A stretch of 7,077 bases of DNA from Thermoleophilia bacterium. Its GTDB lineage: Bacteria; Actinomycetota; Thermoleophilia; Gaiellales; SKUG01. The DNA is taken from NCBI GenBank assembly GCA_020438525.1, contig JAGQUL010000276.1, positions 139 through 7,215 of the forward strand, given 5' to 3'. Shown here piece by piece: positions 1-6,147 of this stretch. Positions within the stretch are counted from its first letter, which is position 1, and every line of letters starts with the position of its first letter. Position numbers and translations under genes: made by a program. Below the pieces are notes generated by a model, which saw nothing but the letters and a program-made list of their open reading frames with translations, did not search any database and had not been told where the DNA came from.

Positions 1-56
1 CACCCAGTGCAACTCACCCGATCGCGCACCATCACCCCACGTTGCGCCCACGCGCG

Positions 57-62
57 TAGGAT
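57..62 (+). promoter_or_regulatory. Possible -10 element (TAGGAT) or overlapping ribosome-binding site of the amidohydrolase gene
   Basis: The hexamer TAGGAT fits the TANNNT -10 pattern and ends 7 nt before the ATG at 70, so transcription could start on the start codon itself (leaderless mRNA). The same bases contain AGGA (58-61), which sits 8 nt before the ATG and would serve equally well as a ribosome-binding site on a longer transcript. No good -35 box is seen at the expected distance. The sequence alone cannot separate the two readings. Confidence 0.4.
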
Positions 63-69
63 CGTCGGC

Positions 70-1701
70 ATGATCCTCGACAACGCCAACGTCCTCACGA
101 TGGACGCCGCCCTGCCCCGCACCAAGGTGCTCGCGATCGCGGGCGGCAAGGTGCTCGGCGGGGTCGATTCGCGCGAGGACGCGATCGCCTCGCACATGCA
201 CGAGCGCATCGACATGCGCGGCCTCACGGTGGTGCCGGGGTTCGTGGAATCGCACTGCCACTTCCGCGGCTGGGCCCTGCAGCAGCACCGCCTGCAGCTG
301 CACGATGCCGGATCAGCGAACGAGCTGCTCGAGCTGGTTCGCGTGCGCGCCGCATCCGATGCGATGGACGACGACCTGCCGAACGCAGCACGGACCGCGA
401 CCCCCCGTGTTGCGGACGGGTGGGTGCTGGGCGGCGGGTGGAGCGAGCCGATCGGCGGCGCGGTCTCGGTGGCGGAGCTCGATGCGGCGGCGGGCGGGCG
501 CCCGGTGGCGCTGCACTCGCGCGACGGGCACGCGCTGCTCGTCACGCCGCGCGCGCTCGAGATGCTCGGCCTGGCAATCGACGAGCTCGACGTTCCCGGC
601 GGCGTGGTCGAGCGCGATGCGAGCGGCTCGTTCAGCGGGATCCTTCGCGAGGAATCTGCGTTCATCGTGCGGCGCGCACTTCCCGACGACGACCTCGACA
701 TGAAGGTGATGGCCACGGCGATGCGTGCGGCGGCGCGACGTGGCGTGACGAGCCTGCACGACATGGACGGCGCAGCCGCGCTGCGGACGTGGCGGCGGCT
801 CGAGGACGAGCGCGGGCTGGCGGTGCGCGCATGGGTGCACCTGCTGGTGGACGACCTGCCGCACGTCGAGGCGCTGGGGCTGGGCGCTGGCTGGGGATCG
901 GATCGGCTCGCGCTCGGCACGCTCAAGGTGTTCGCCGACGGAACGCTCGGCTCGGGCACTGCGCTGGTGCACGACCCCGAGCTGCCGGTGCCCGGCAGCG
1001 AGCCGCGGGCCGGGGTGGCGATCACCTCGCCGGACGAGCTGCGCTCGCTCGCGCGACGTGCGGGCGCGGCCGGGTTGCCGCTCGCGGTGCATGCGATCGG
1101 CGACCTCGCCGTGACGAACGTGCTCGACGCGCTCGAGGCATCGCGCGAGCACTGGGACCAGCTGCCGATGCGACCGCGGATCGAGCACGCGCAGCTCGTT
1201 CGGGTGGAGGACCTCGACCGCGCGGCGCGGCTCGGGGTCGCGTTGAGCGTGCAGCCGTCGATGCTCGTGTCCGACCGTGACGAGGCGAGTGCCCGCTGGG
1301 GCGAGCGCACCGCTCGCGCGTACGCCTACCGGTCGATGGTCGATGCCGGCTGCGGGATCCTGCTCGGGTCCGACGCGCCGATCGAGGACTTGCGCCCGCT
1401 CGCGGCGCTGCACGCGGCCACCACGCGCACGGGCGGCGCGCACGGCCTGCCATCGCTCGACAATCCGTTCCATCCGGAGCAGGCGATCGATCCGGAGACC
1501 GCGCTCCTGGCCACAACCGCCTGGCCCGCCGATGCCACGGGCGAAGCCCACCGACTGGGCCGGCTGGTGCCCGGCCGCGAGGCCGACCTCGTGGTGCTCT
1601 CGGGCGATCCGCTCGCCACGCCGTTCGCCGACCTCGAGGTCGTCGCGACGATGGTCGGCGGCCGCTGGACCTACGGCGCGGCCAACCTCGGCGTGCGCTG
1701 A
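70..1701 (+). CDS. YtcJ-type metal-dependent amidohydrolase (Amidohydro_3 family)
   Basis: This 543-residue cytosolic protein belongs to the amidohydrolase superfamily, whose members hydrolyse C-N bonds of amides or cyclic amides at a metal centre held in a TIM barrel. The N-terminal beta-sandwich strand (ILDNANVLTMD) leads into the metal-binding HxH, His62 and His64, in GFVESHCHFRG. Further family landmarks follow in order: GGGWSE near 121, RDGHALL near 151, LKVFADGT with Lys286, HAIGD with His341, RIEHAQ with His373, and GSDAPIED with Asp435 as the catalytic acid. The C-terminal part returns to the sandwich (PGREADLVVLSGDP, 501-514). The length is normal for YtcJ-like enzymes. The ATG at 70 is preferred over an in-frame GTG at 7 because the extra 21 residues are basic and unlike the family, and AGGA precedes the ATG. 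The substrate cannot be read from sequence; N-substituted formamide deformylase and other amide hydrolases share this fold. It converges on the kinase-like gene with a 12-bp gap. Confidence 0.92.
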   Translation: MILDNANVLTMDAALPRTKVLAIAGGKVLGGVDSREDAIASHMHERIDMRGLTVVPGFVESHCHFRGWALQQHRLQLHDAGSANELLELVRVRAASDAMDDDLPNAARTATPRVADGWVLGGGWSEPIGGAVSVAELDAAAGGRPVALHSRDGHALLVTPRALEMLGLAIDELDVPGGVVERDASGSFSGILREESAFIVRRALPDDDLDMKVMATAMRAAARRGVTSLHDMDGAAALRTWRRLEDERGLAVRAWVHLLVDDLPHVEALGLGAGWGSDRLALGTLKVFADGTLGSGTALVHDPELPVPGSEPRAGVAITSPDELRSLARRAGAAGLPLAVHAIGDLAVTNVLDALEASREHWDQLPMRPRIEHAQLVRVEDLDRAARLGVALSVQPSMLVSDRDEASARWGERTARAYAYRSMVDAGCGILLGSDAPIEDLRPLAALHAATTRTGGAHGLPSLDNPFHPEQAIDPETALLATTAWPADATGEAHRLGRLVPGREADLVVLSGDPLATPFADLEVVATMVGGRWTYGAANLGVR

Positions 1702-1711
1702 CCGGGCACGA

Positions 1712-1727
1712 TGTCAGTCGACTGACA
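1712..1727. repeat. Perfect 16-bp palindrome at the convergent gene junction
   Basis: TGTCAGTCGACTGACA reads identically on both strands. It begins in the 12-bp gap after the amidohydrolase stop and covers the last codons and the stop (TCA at 1714-1716) of the minus-strand kinase-like gene. As RNA it can form a 6-bp stem closed by the tetraloop UCGA on either transcript, so it could act as a weak bidirectional transcript-end structure. It lacks a T-tract and a GC-rich stem, so it is not a classical intrinsic terminator. A binding site for a dimeric protein is the alternative. Confidence 0.75.
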
Positions 1728-2274
1728 CCGCCGGCAGCGATTCGAGCCAGCCGGCCACCTCGCGCGGGGACCGCAGGCACACCCACGAACCGTCGTCGGC
1801 CTGCTCCATCATCCGCTCGTAGCGCGATCGGTTCTTCGCATGCGTGCGCCAGGCCCAGCGCACGATCCCGTCACGGCTCCAGAGCGTGGACAGCGATTCG
1901 CGGTTGCCGTTCCACAGCTCGCGGCGCGTCGCGAGCCGCACGATCGTCCGGCGCAGCACACGCGTCATGACGAGCGACCTCGACAGGTCGATCCACACCA
2001 CGAGGTCGGGCTGCCACTGCTCGATCGGTGCGCGCGACAGGTAGTTGCCGCACATCACCCAGCCGCCGGGTGCCTCGTCGACCCGCGCCTGCAGCAGGCG
2101 CGTGAACTCCTCGTCCGAGCGCTCCTGCCACGCGGGACCATGCTGGCACGCGTCGAGCTCGACGTGGGCGAGCCCAAGCTTCGCGGCGAGCTGCGCCGCC
2201 AGCGTGGTCTTGCCGGAGCCCGACGTGCCGACCACGCGAATTCGCCGCGCGTGCGTGGGTTCTGCGACCTCCAT
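1714..2274 (-). CDS. P-loop nucleotide kinase-like protein (FlaR/adenylate-kinase-like)
   Basis: This 186-residue cytosolic P-loop NTPase resembles the small proteins annotated as DNA topology modulation protein FlaR or adenylate kinase-related kinase. The Walker A motif GTSGSGKT is at residues 16-23, after a short beta strand (RIRVVG). The next landmark, ELDACQHGPAW (39-49), matches the family's Leu-Asp-aromatic acceptor region. WVMCGNY (72-78), then DLVVWIDLSRS (90-100) as the likely Walker B strand, and RRELWNGNRESL (117-128) as the arginine-rich lid all occur in family order. The ATG at 2274 is chosen because it puts the P-loop at the usual distance from the N-terminus and has a TANNNT element just upstream. 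An in-frame start at 2322 would add 16 residues unlike the family and lies next to the -10 of the divergent HxlR gene. The true substrate is unknown; the FlaR name rests on old genetic data and does not establish function here. Confidence 0.85.
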   Translation of the reverse strand: MEVAEPTHARRIRVVGTSGSGKTTLAAQLAAKLGLAHVELDACQHGPAWQERSDEEFTRLLQARVDEAPGGWVMCGNYLSRAPIEQWQPDLVVWIDLSRSLVMTRVLRRTIVRLATRRELWNGNRESLSTLWSRDGIVRWAWRTHAKNRSRYERMMEQADDGSWVCLRSPREVAGWLESLPAVSVD

Positions 2275-2280
2275 GCACCG

Positions 2281-2286
2281 ATCGTA
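2281..2286 (-). promoter_or_regulatory. Possible -10 element (TACGAT) of the kinase-like gene
   Basis: On the minus strand TACGAT, which shares four of six bases with TATAAT, ends 6 nt before the ATG at 2274. A transcript from this element would begin at or next to the start codon. No convincing -35 box is seen, and there is no good ribosome-binding site before the ATG, which favours leaderless translation. It shares the 70-bp divergent gap with the HxlR promoter. Confidence 0.45.
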
Positions 2287-2306
2287 CCCGCTCGCGGCCG
2301 CGCATC

Positions 2307-2335
2307 CTGACGCATCCGCCATCTCGGGCTATATT
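2307..2335 (+). promoter_or_regulatory. Predicted promoter of the HxlR-family gene (CTGACG, 17 bp, TATATT)
   Basis: A -35-like CTGACG (2307-2312, four of six bases as in TTGACA) and a -10-like TATATT (2330-2335, five of six as in TATAAT) are separated by exactly 17 bp. Transcription would start around 2342-2345, at or within a few bases of the GTG start at 2345, giving a leaderless or nearly leaderless mRNA. A GGAG at 2336-2339 lies 5 nt before the GTG and would be a ribosome-binding site only if transcription begins further upstream. This A/T-rich patch stands out in GC-rich surroundings. Confidence 0.6.
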
Positions 2336-2344
2336 GGAGCGGTC

Positions 2345-2779
2345 GTGACCACTTCGCCCGACCAAGCCGCCTCGATCGACGAGGCCGAACCCGCCGCCGG
2401 CAACGCGCCGGCGCACCTCCGGCACGATCAGTGCGCGGTGGCGGTGTGCGCCGAGCTCGTGTGTGCCAAGTGGACGCTGCTCGTGGTTCGCGACCTTGCG
2501 ACCGGACCGCGCTCGTACAGCGAGCTCGAGGCCTCGCTCGCCGGCATCAGCCCGCGCACGCTCTGCGACCGCCTCAAGCAGCTTGCTGCGGCCGGGATGG
2601 TCACGCGCACGCGCATCAAGGGCCTGCCGCCGCGCACGATGTACGAGCTGACCGAGAACGGGCGCGGCCTGATTCCGATCGTCGAGGCGATGCGCGTGGT
2701 CGGCGAGCAGCTGCTCGTCTCGCCGCCCGACGCGGCAGCAGCCGAGCAGGCCGTCGGCGACGCCTGCTGCGGCGACTGA
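2345..2779 (+). CDS. HxlR-family winged-helix transcriptional regulator, cysteine-rich
   Basis: This 144-residue DNA-binding protein matches the HxlR (DUF24) family, MarR-like winged-helix dimers that often sense electrophiles or redox state through cysteine. The diagnostic order is present: a cysteine 12 residues before the Lys of KWT (Cys30, KWTLLVVRDL at 42-51), GPRSYSELEASLAGISPRTL (54-73, the helix-turn-helix), DRLKQLAAAGMV (75-86), and the wing with the LPPRTMYELTENGR core (94-107). Cys30 aligns with the conserved family cysteine used for sensing in relatives such as HypR and YodB. Further cysteines lie at 35, 40, 74, 141 and 142. The GTG at 2345 is chosen because it follows a promoter and GGAG and gives normal family length; longer in-frame starts would run through the divergent gene. 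It diverges from the kinase-like gene by 70 bp, so it might repress itself and that gene. No obvious target enzyme, such as a quinone reductase, is next to it. Confidence 0.93.
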   Translation: MTTSPDQAASIDEAEPAAGNAPAHLRHDQCAVAVCAELVCAKWTLLVVRDLATGPRSYSELEASLAGISPRTLCDRLKQLAAAGMVTRTRIKGLPPRTMYELTENGRGLIPIVEAMRVVGEQLLVSPPDAAAAEQAVGDACCGD

Positions 2780-2814
2780 CTCCAACGGCGACCGATCCGC
2801 CGCACCACCTGCGT

Positions 2815-2888
2815 GGCCCCGATCGAGTTTCGCATCACAGTGCCGGTTTCCGACCATGACATGCGAAACTCCCCGATTGCGCCGGGCC
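2815..2888. repeat. Nested inverted repeat in the convergent gap between the HxlR and recQ-like genes
   Basis: The core is a perfect 11-bp inverted repeat: GAGTTTCGCAT at 2825-2835 and ATGCGAAACTC at 2861-2871, separated by 25 bp. Outside it the pairing can continue as ATCG (2822-2825) with CGAT (2874-2877), leaving CCC bulged, and as GGCCC (2815-2819) with GGGCC (2884-2888). The loop holds a small CGG-TTT-CCG hairpin. The repeat fills most of the 120-bp gap between two convergent genes and ends 12 bp before the recQ-like stop codon. It could fold at the 3' end of either transcript and act as a transcript-end or stabilising structure. No T-tract follows on either strand, so classical intrinsic termination is doubtful. 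Confidence 0.7.
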
Positions 2889-2899
2889 GCCGCGGCGCG

Positions 2900-4522
2900 C
2901 TATTGCTTGGGGCGTCGCCGGCGGCGCTTCACGCGGGCTGTGGTCTTGGGTGGGCGACGACGACGCGTGGTCTTTCGCTTCGTCGTCTCCTTGAATCCCG
3001 CGGCGGCTTCGACGAGCGCGGGATCAACCGTCTCGTCGAGCAGCGGCGCGCCGACGCACACCGCGCAGCGCCCGCACGGCTCGGCAGCCGGGTCGTCGAG
3101 CTCGGCCGCGACGAACGCCATCAGGCACTCCTCGCCGCGCGCGTAGCGCTGCATGCGCGCGTACTCGTCGTGGCGCCGCAGCACCAGCTCGGTCATGCGC
3201 CCCTCGTCGACCTGGAAGTCGACCCCCGTGGCGTACCACGTCGATCCGCGCTTCGCGACCGGCGCCGGATCCTCCACCGCGAGCTGCCCGAGCACCTTCT
3301 CCGTCAGCGCGCGCCCCACCCCGACCGCCTTGGCGAGCGCCGTGACCGACATCCCCGACGGCGAGGCGAGCCGCAGCCCGCCGAGCACCTTGTCGTAGGC
3401 AGCGACGGGCGGGAACGCCTGACCGATGAAGTAGTCGGTGATGCGACGGTCGCCGTCGCCATGCAGCAGCACTCCGAACGCATCGTCGACCGCGCGTCCG
3501 GCACGCCCGACCTGCTGGTAGTAGTGGATGAGCGACTGCGGCAGCTGGAAGTGGACCACGAACGCCAGGTCGGGCTTGTCGAAGCCCATACCGAGCGCAG
3601 GCGTGGCGACGACCGCCTTGATCTCGTTCGCGAGCAGGCGACGCTCGAGCTCGAGCTTGCGCTGCTCGTCGGCGCCGCCCGGCTCGCCGCCACCCGTGTA
3701 GTGCTCGGCGTCGATCCCGTTCGCGCGCAGGAACCCGGCGATGCGGCGCGCGTGCGCCTTGGTGAGCACGTAGATGATCCCGCTGCCGTCGATCGCCGGC
3801 AGGTGCTGCGCCAGCCAGGCCATGCGCTCGTGCTCGCCCGGAAGGTGGATCACCTGCAGCTGCAGGCTGGCCCGCGAGAGCGGACCACGCAGCACCTGCA
3901 CGTCACCACCGAGCTGCGCCACCACGTCCTGCACCACCGCATCGTTCGCGGTCGCGGTGGTGGCGAGGATCGCCGCGTCGGCGCCGAGCTTGGGCAGCAC
4001 CCCCCGGATGCGACGATAGTCGGGGCGAAAGTCGTGGCCCCAGTCGCTGATGCAGTGTGCCTCGTCCACCACGAAGAGGCCGATGTCGTCGAGCAGCGGC
4101 TCGAGCACGCGATCGATGAACCCGGTGTTCGCGAGCCGCTCGGGCGACACGAGCAGCAGGTCGAGCTCGTCGCTGGACAGCCGCGTCACCACGTCGTCCC
4201 ACTCGTCCGTGTTGGAGGAGTCGATGCGCGCCGCGCGCACGCCGAGACGCTCGGCGGCGCGCACCTGGTCGCGCATGAGCGCCAGCAGCGGCGACACGAG
4301 CACGGTCGGCCCGGCGCCGCGCTCGCGCAGCAGTCGCGTGGTGAGGAAGTAGACGGAGCTCTTGCCCCAGCCGGTGCGCTGCACGACGAGCAGGTGCGCA
4401 CGCCGGTCGACCAGCGCGACGATCGCCTCGAGCTGTCCGTCGCGGAACTGCGCGTCGGGGCCGAGCGATGCTCGAAGCAGCTCGGTTGCACGAGCTTCGG
4501 TATCGGCAGGGGCGACGGTCAC
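2900..4522 (-). CDS. recQ: RecQ-family ATP-dependent DNA helicase (actinobacterial-type, short, basic tail)
   Basis: This 540-residue SF2 helicase would unwind DNA 3' to 5' for repair or recombination. Motif 0 (FRDGQ, 26-30), Walker A with Trp (TGWGKS, 50-55), DEAHC (153-157), the aromatic-rich loop (WGHDFRPDY, 161-169), motif III (ATTATAN, 187-193), motif V (ATPALGMGFDKPDL, 306-319) and motif VI (QQVGRAGR, 336-343) are all present. A winged-helix-like stretch (about 375-432) precedes the zinc site made by Cys466, Cys483, Cys486 and Cys489. In E. coli RecQ the zinc site comes first and an HRDC domain follows; neither that order nor an HRDC is seen. Actinobacterial relatives with this order are, as I recall, longer, with a further C-terminal domain. 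Here only about 50 residues follow, ending in a Lys/Arg-rich tail (511-540). The start is a GTG with no strong ribosome-binding site but a TANNNT element 6 nt upstream. It follows pilT by 21 bp on the same strand. The symbol marks the family, not proven orthology to E. coli recQ. Confidence 0.93.
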   Translation of the reverse strand: MTVAPADTEARATELLRASLGPDAQFRDGQLEAIVALVDRRAHLLVVQRTGWGKSSVYFLTTRLLRERGAGPTVLVSPLLALMRDQVRAAERLGVRAARIDSSNTDEWDDVVTRLSSDELDLLLVSPERLANTGFIDRVLEPLLDDIGLFVVDEAHCISDWGHDFRPDYRRIRGVLPKLGADAAILATTATANDAVVQDVVAQLGGDVQVLRGPLSRASLQLQVIHLPGEHERMAWLAQHLPAIDGSGIIYVLTKAHARRIAGFLRANGIDAEHYTGGGEPGGADEQRKLELERRLLANEIKAVVATPALGMGFDKPDLAFVVHFQLPQSLIHYYQQVGRAGRAVDDAFGVLLHGDGDRRITDYFIGQAFPPVAAYDKVLGGLRLASPSGMSVTALAKAVGVGRALTEKVLGQLAVEDPAPVAKRGSTWYATGVDFQVDEGRMTELVLRRHDEYARMQRYARGEECLMAFVAAELDDPAAEPCGRCAVCVGAPLLDETVDPALVEAAAGFKETTKRKTTRRRRPPKTTARVKRRRRRPKQ

Positions 4523-4528
4523 CCCGTC

Positions 4529-4534
4529 ACCGTA
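4529..4534 (-). promoter_or_regulatory. Possible internal -10 element (TACGGT) for the recQ-like gene
   Basis: In the 21-bp gap after the pilT stop, the minus strand carries TACGGT, a TANNNT hexamer that ends 6 nt before the GTG start at 4522. It could drive a leaderless recQ transcript separately from pilT read-through. The match to TATAAT is modest (T, A and the last T) and no -35 box was identified, so this is a weak call supported mainly by the same spacing at other genes in the window. Confidence 0.35.
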
Positions 4535-4543
4535 TCGAATCCG

Positions 4544-6127
4544 CTACGCCGCGTTGTGGCCGGGCAGGTCGGGGCTGATGCCCGGCTGCGGGCGCGGCTG
4601 CTGCGGACCACCGGGCGCTCCGGGATCCTGCGCCGCCTGAGCCGGCTGCTGCATCGGCTGCTGCGGCTGCTGCGGCTGCGCGAATGGATTTGGTCCGGTC
4701 GCTGCCGGTCCGGGCTGAGCCGTCGGCTCGATCCCCGGGAAGCTGACGTGCGACGTGGCGGGCTGCCCGCCGATCGCGGGCAGGAAGTCGGTGACCGGCT
4801 GCGCGCCTGCGCCGACCTGCTCGTACCCGGCCTCGGCCGCGGGATTGGGCTGGAGCACCGGTGCTGCCGGTGCGGCCGGTGCCTGCGGCACGGGAACCGG
4901 AACCGGCGCGGATCCACGACCGTGGCGCATCGCGTCGAAGCCGAGCTCGTCGTTCGCCGCCTGCTGCGAGCCGGCCGCGGTGCGGCGCAGGTCGCGGTCG
5001 ATGCGGATGTTGTTCGCCTCGAGCAGCAGCGCGAAGTTCTGCTTGGACGATGCGTGCAGCATCGCCTCCTCGACCGTCACGGCCTTGTCCATCACCAGCT
5101 GCAGCAGCGACTGGTCGAAGCTCTGCATGCCGTAGTAGGCGCCCTCGCTGATCGCGTCGTGGATCGTGCCGGTGTCGTCGGGATTCTCGATCGCGTCCGC
5201 GACGCGGCTCGTGCCGACCATCACCTCGATCGCCGGGACGCGGGAGCGCCCGTCGGCGGTGCGGATCAGGCGCTGCGACACGATCCCCTTGACGGTTCCG
5301 GCAAGCATCGAGCGCGCCTGGCGCTCGAGCTCGGCGGGGAAGAAGTCGAGCACGCGATAGATCGTCTCCATCACGTCGATCGTGTGGAGCGTCGAGAAGA
5401 CGAGGTGGCCGGTCTCGGCTGCGCTCAGCGCCGCGCGAACGGTCTCCTCGTCGCGCATCTCGCCGATCAGGATCACGTCCGGATCCTGGCGAAGCGCACG
5501 GCGCAGCGCTCCGGCGAACGAGCCCGTGTCGGTGCCGATCTCGCGCTGGTTGATCAGGGACCGCTTGTCGCGGTGGACCATCTCGATCGGATCCTCGACC
5601 GTCACGACGTGTCGCGCCGAGTGCTCGTTGATGTGGTCGATCATCGCCGCGAGCGTGGTCGACTTGCCCGAACCGGTCGCGCCGGTCACGAGCACCAGGC
5701 CACGCGGCTGCATCGCCAGCTGCTCGATCACGCTCGGCAGGTTGAGCGTGTCGAGCGCGGGAACCTCGTCGGGGATCACGCGGAGCGCGATCGAGATCTC
5801 GCCGCGCTGGCGAAACACGTTGACGCGGAAACGAGCGCAGCTGCGCAGCTCGTAGGAGAGATCGGTCTCGCCGGCCTGCTCGAACTCGTGCAGGCGGTTC
5901 GGCGCATGCCGGGTCAGCTCGCGCACGATCATGTCCATCTCGTCGGGACCGATCAGGTACATCCCCGGGATCGGGGTGAGCTCGCCGTTGAGGCGCAGGT
6001 AGGGGGGCGATCCTGCCTTCAGGTGCAGGTCGCTGGCTCCAAGCGTCGTGACCTGCCGCATGCAGTAATGCAGGGTCTGGACGGGATCACCGGTCGGGGC
6101 TGCGCTTCGGCTTGCGCTCACGGGCAC
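4544..6127 (-). CDS. pilT: PilT-type type IV pilus retraction ATPase with long Pro/Gln-rich C-terminal tail
   Basis: PilT is a hexameric cytoplasmic ATPase at the pilus base that drives pilus retraction. The N-terminal PAS-like region holds ASDLHLKAGSPPYLRLNGEL (31-50). The ATPase core has Walker A GATGSGKST (149-157), the Asp box TVEDPIE (176-182), Walker B with ILIGEMRDEET (219-229) and the His box TGHLVFSTLHT (239-249). The PilT-specific stretch ISEGAYYGMQSFDQSLLQLV (326-345) separates it from PilB-type extension ATPases. The AIRNLIRE retraction motif position reads RVADAIEN (308-315), which is divergent. PilT proteins usually end near 345-370 residues; this one is 527, and residues from about 380 form a Pro/Ala/Gln-rich, probably disordered tail with QQP repeats. 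The GTG at 6127 is the first in-frame start and follows the purine-rich GGAAAGAAG; the GTG at 6121 is a close alternative. recQ follows by 21 bp, and a peptidase gene lies 81 bp upstream. No other pilus genes are in the window. Confidence 0.94.
   Translation of the reverse strand: MPVSASRSAAPTGDPVQTLHYCMRQVTTLGASDLHLKAGSPPYLRLNGELTPIPGMYLIGPDEMDMIVRELTRHAPNRLHEFEQAGETDLSYELRSCARFRVNVFRQRGEISIALRVIPDEVPALDTLNLPSVIEQLAMQPRGLVLVTGATGSGKSTTLAAMIDHINEHSARHVVTVEDPIEMVHRDKRSLINQREIGTDTGSFAGALRRALRQDPDVILIGEMRDEETVRAALSAAETGHLVFSTLHTIDVMETIYRVLDFFPAELERQARSMLAGTVKGIVSQRLIRTADGRSRVPAIEVMVGTSRVADAIENPDDTGTIHDAISEGAYYGMQSFDQSLLQLVMDKAVTVEEAMLHASSKQNFALLLEANNIRIDRDLRRTAAGSQQAANDELGFDAMRHGRGSAPVPVPVPQAPAAPAAPVLQPNPAAEAGYEQVGAGAQPVTDFLPAIGGQPATSHVSFPGIEPTAQPGPAATGPNPFAQPQQPQQPMQQPAQAAQDPGAPGGPQQPRPQPGISPDLPGHNAA
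4643..4681 (-). repeat. Short 9-bp near-tandem repeat encoding Gln-Gln-Pro in the PilT tail
   Basis: On the plus strand CGGCTGCTG occurs at 4643-4651, 4655-4663 and 4664-4672, followed by a partial copy from 4673. Read on the minus strand, each unit encodes Gln-Gln-Pro inside the low-complexity tail (residues about 484-495). The unit is a multiple of three, so copy-number change would keep the reading frame. Confidence 0.7.
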
Positions 6128-6130
6128 GTA

Positions 6131-6139
6131 CTTCTTTCC
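6131..6139 (-). promoter_or_regulatory. Purine-rich ribosome-binding-like site of pilT (GGAAAGAAG)
   Basis: The minus strand reads GGAAAGAAG ending 3 nt before the GTG at 6127; the GGAAAG part ends 6 nt before it. This is a moderate Shine-Dalgarno match and supports the GTG at 6127 as the start. Unlike the other gene starts here, no TANNNT hexamer lies 6-9 nt upstream, so pilT probably has a real 5' leader or is translated from an upstream transcript. Confidence 0.45.
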
Positions 6140-6147
6140 GAGTGGGC

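Noticed and set aside
7..69. Upstream in-frame GTG start for the amidohydrolase
   Set aside because: The added 21 residues do not fit the family N-terminus, and the ATG at 70 is better supported by AGGA and by length.
313..1551. A 412-codon open frame on the minus strand, opposite the amidohydrolase
   Set aside because: Low-complexity, Arg-rich translation with no motif, fully inside a gene whose plus-strand product has all family motifs.
2275..2322. Longer start of the kinase-like gene at 2322
   Set aside because: It adds 16 residues not typical of the family before the P-loop strand and sits next to the -10 of the divergent gene.
2815..2888. Integron attC-like recombination site
   Set aside because: The inverted repeat lacks the GTTRRRY/RYYYAAC core sites, and no integrase or gene cassette structure is seen.
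2780..2899. Intrinsic terminator for the HxlR or recQ-like gene
   Set aside because: The stem is real but no run of T follows it on either strand, so I list it as an inverted repeat only.
4643..4681. CRISPR or satellite repeat array
   Set aside because: Only three full 9-bp units, all in frame with the Gln-Gln-Pro codons of the PilT tail; there are no spacers.
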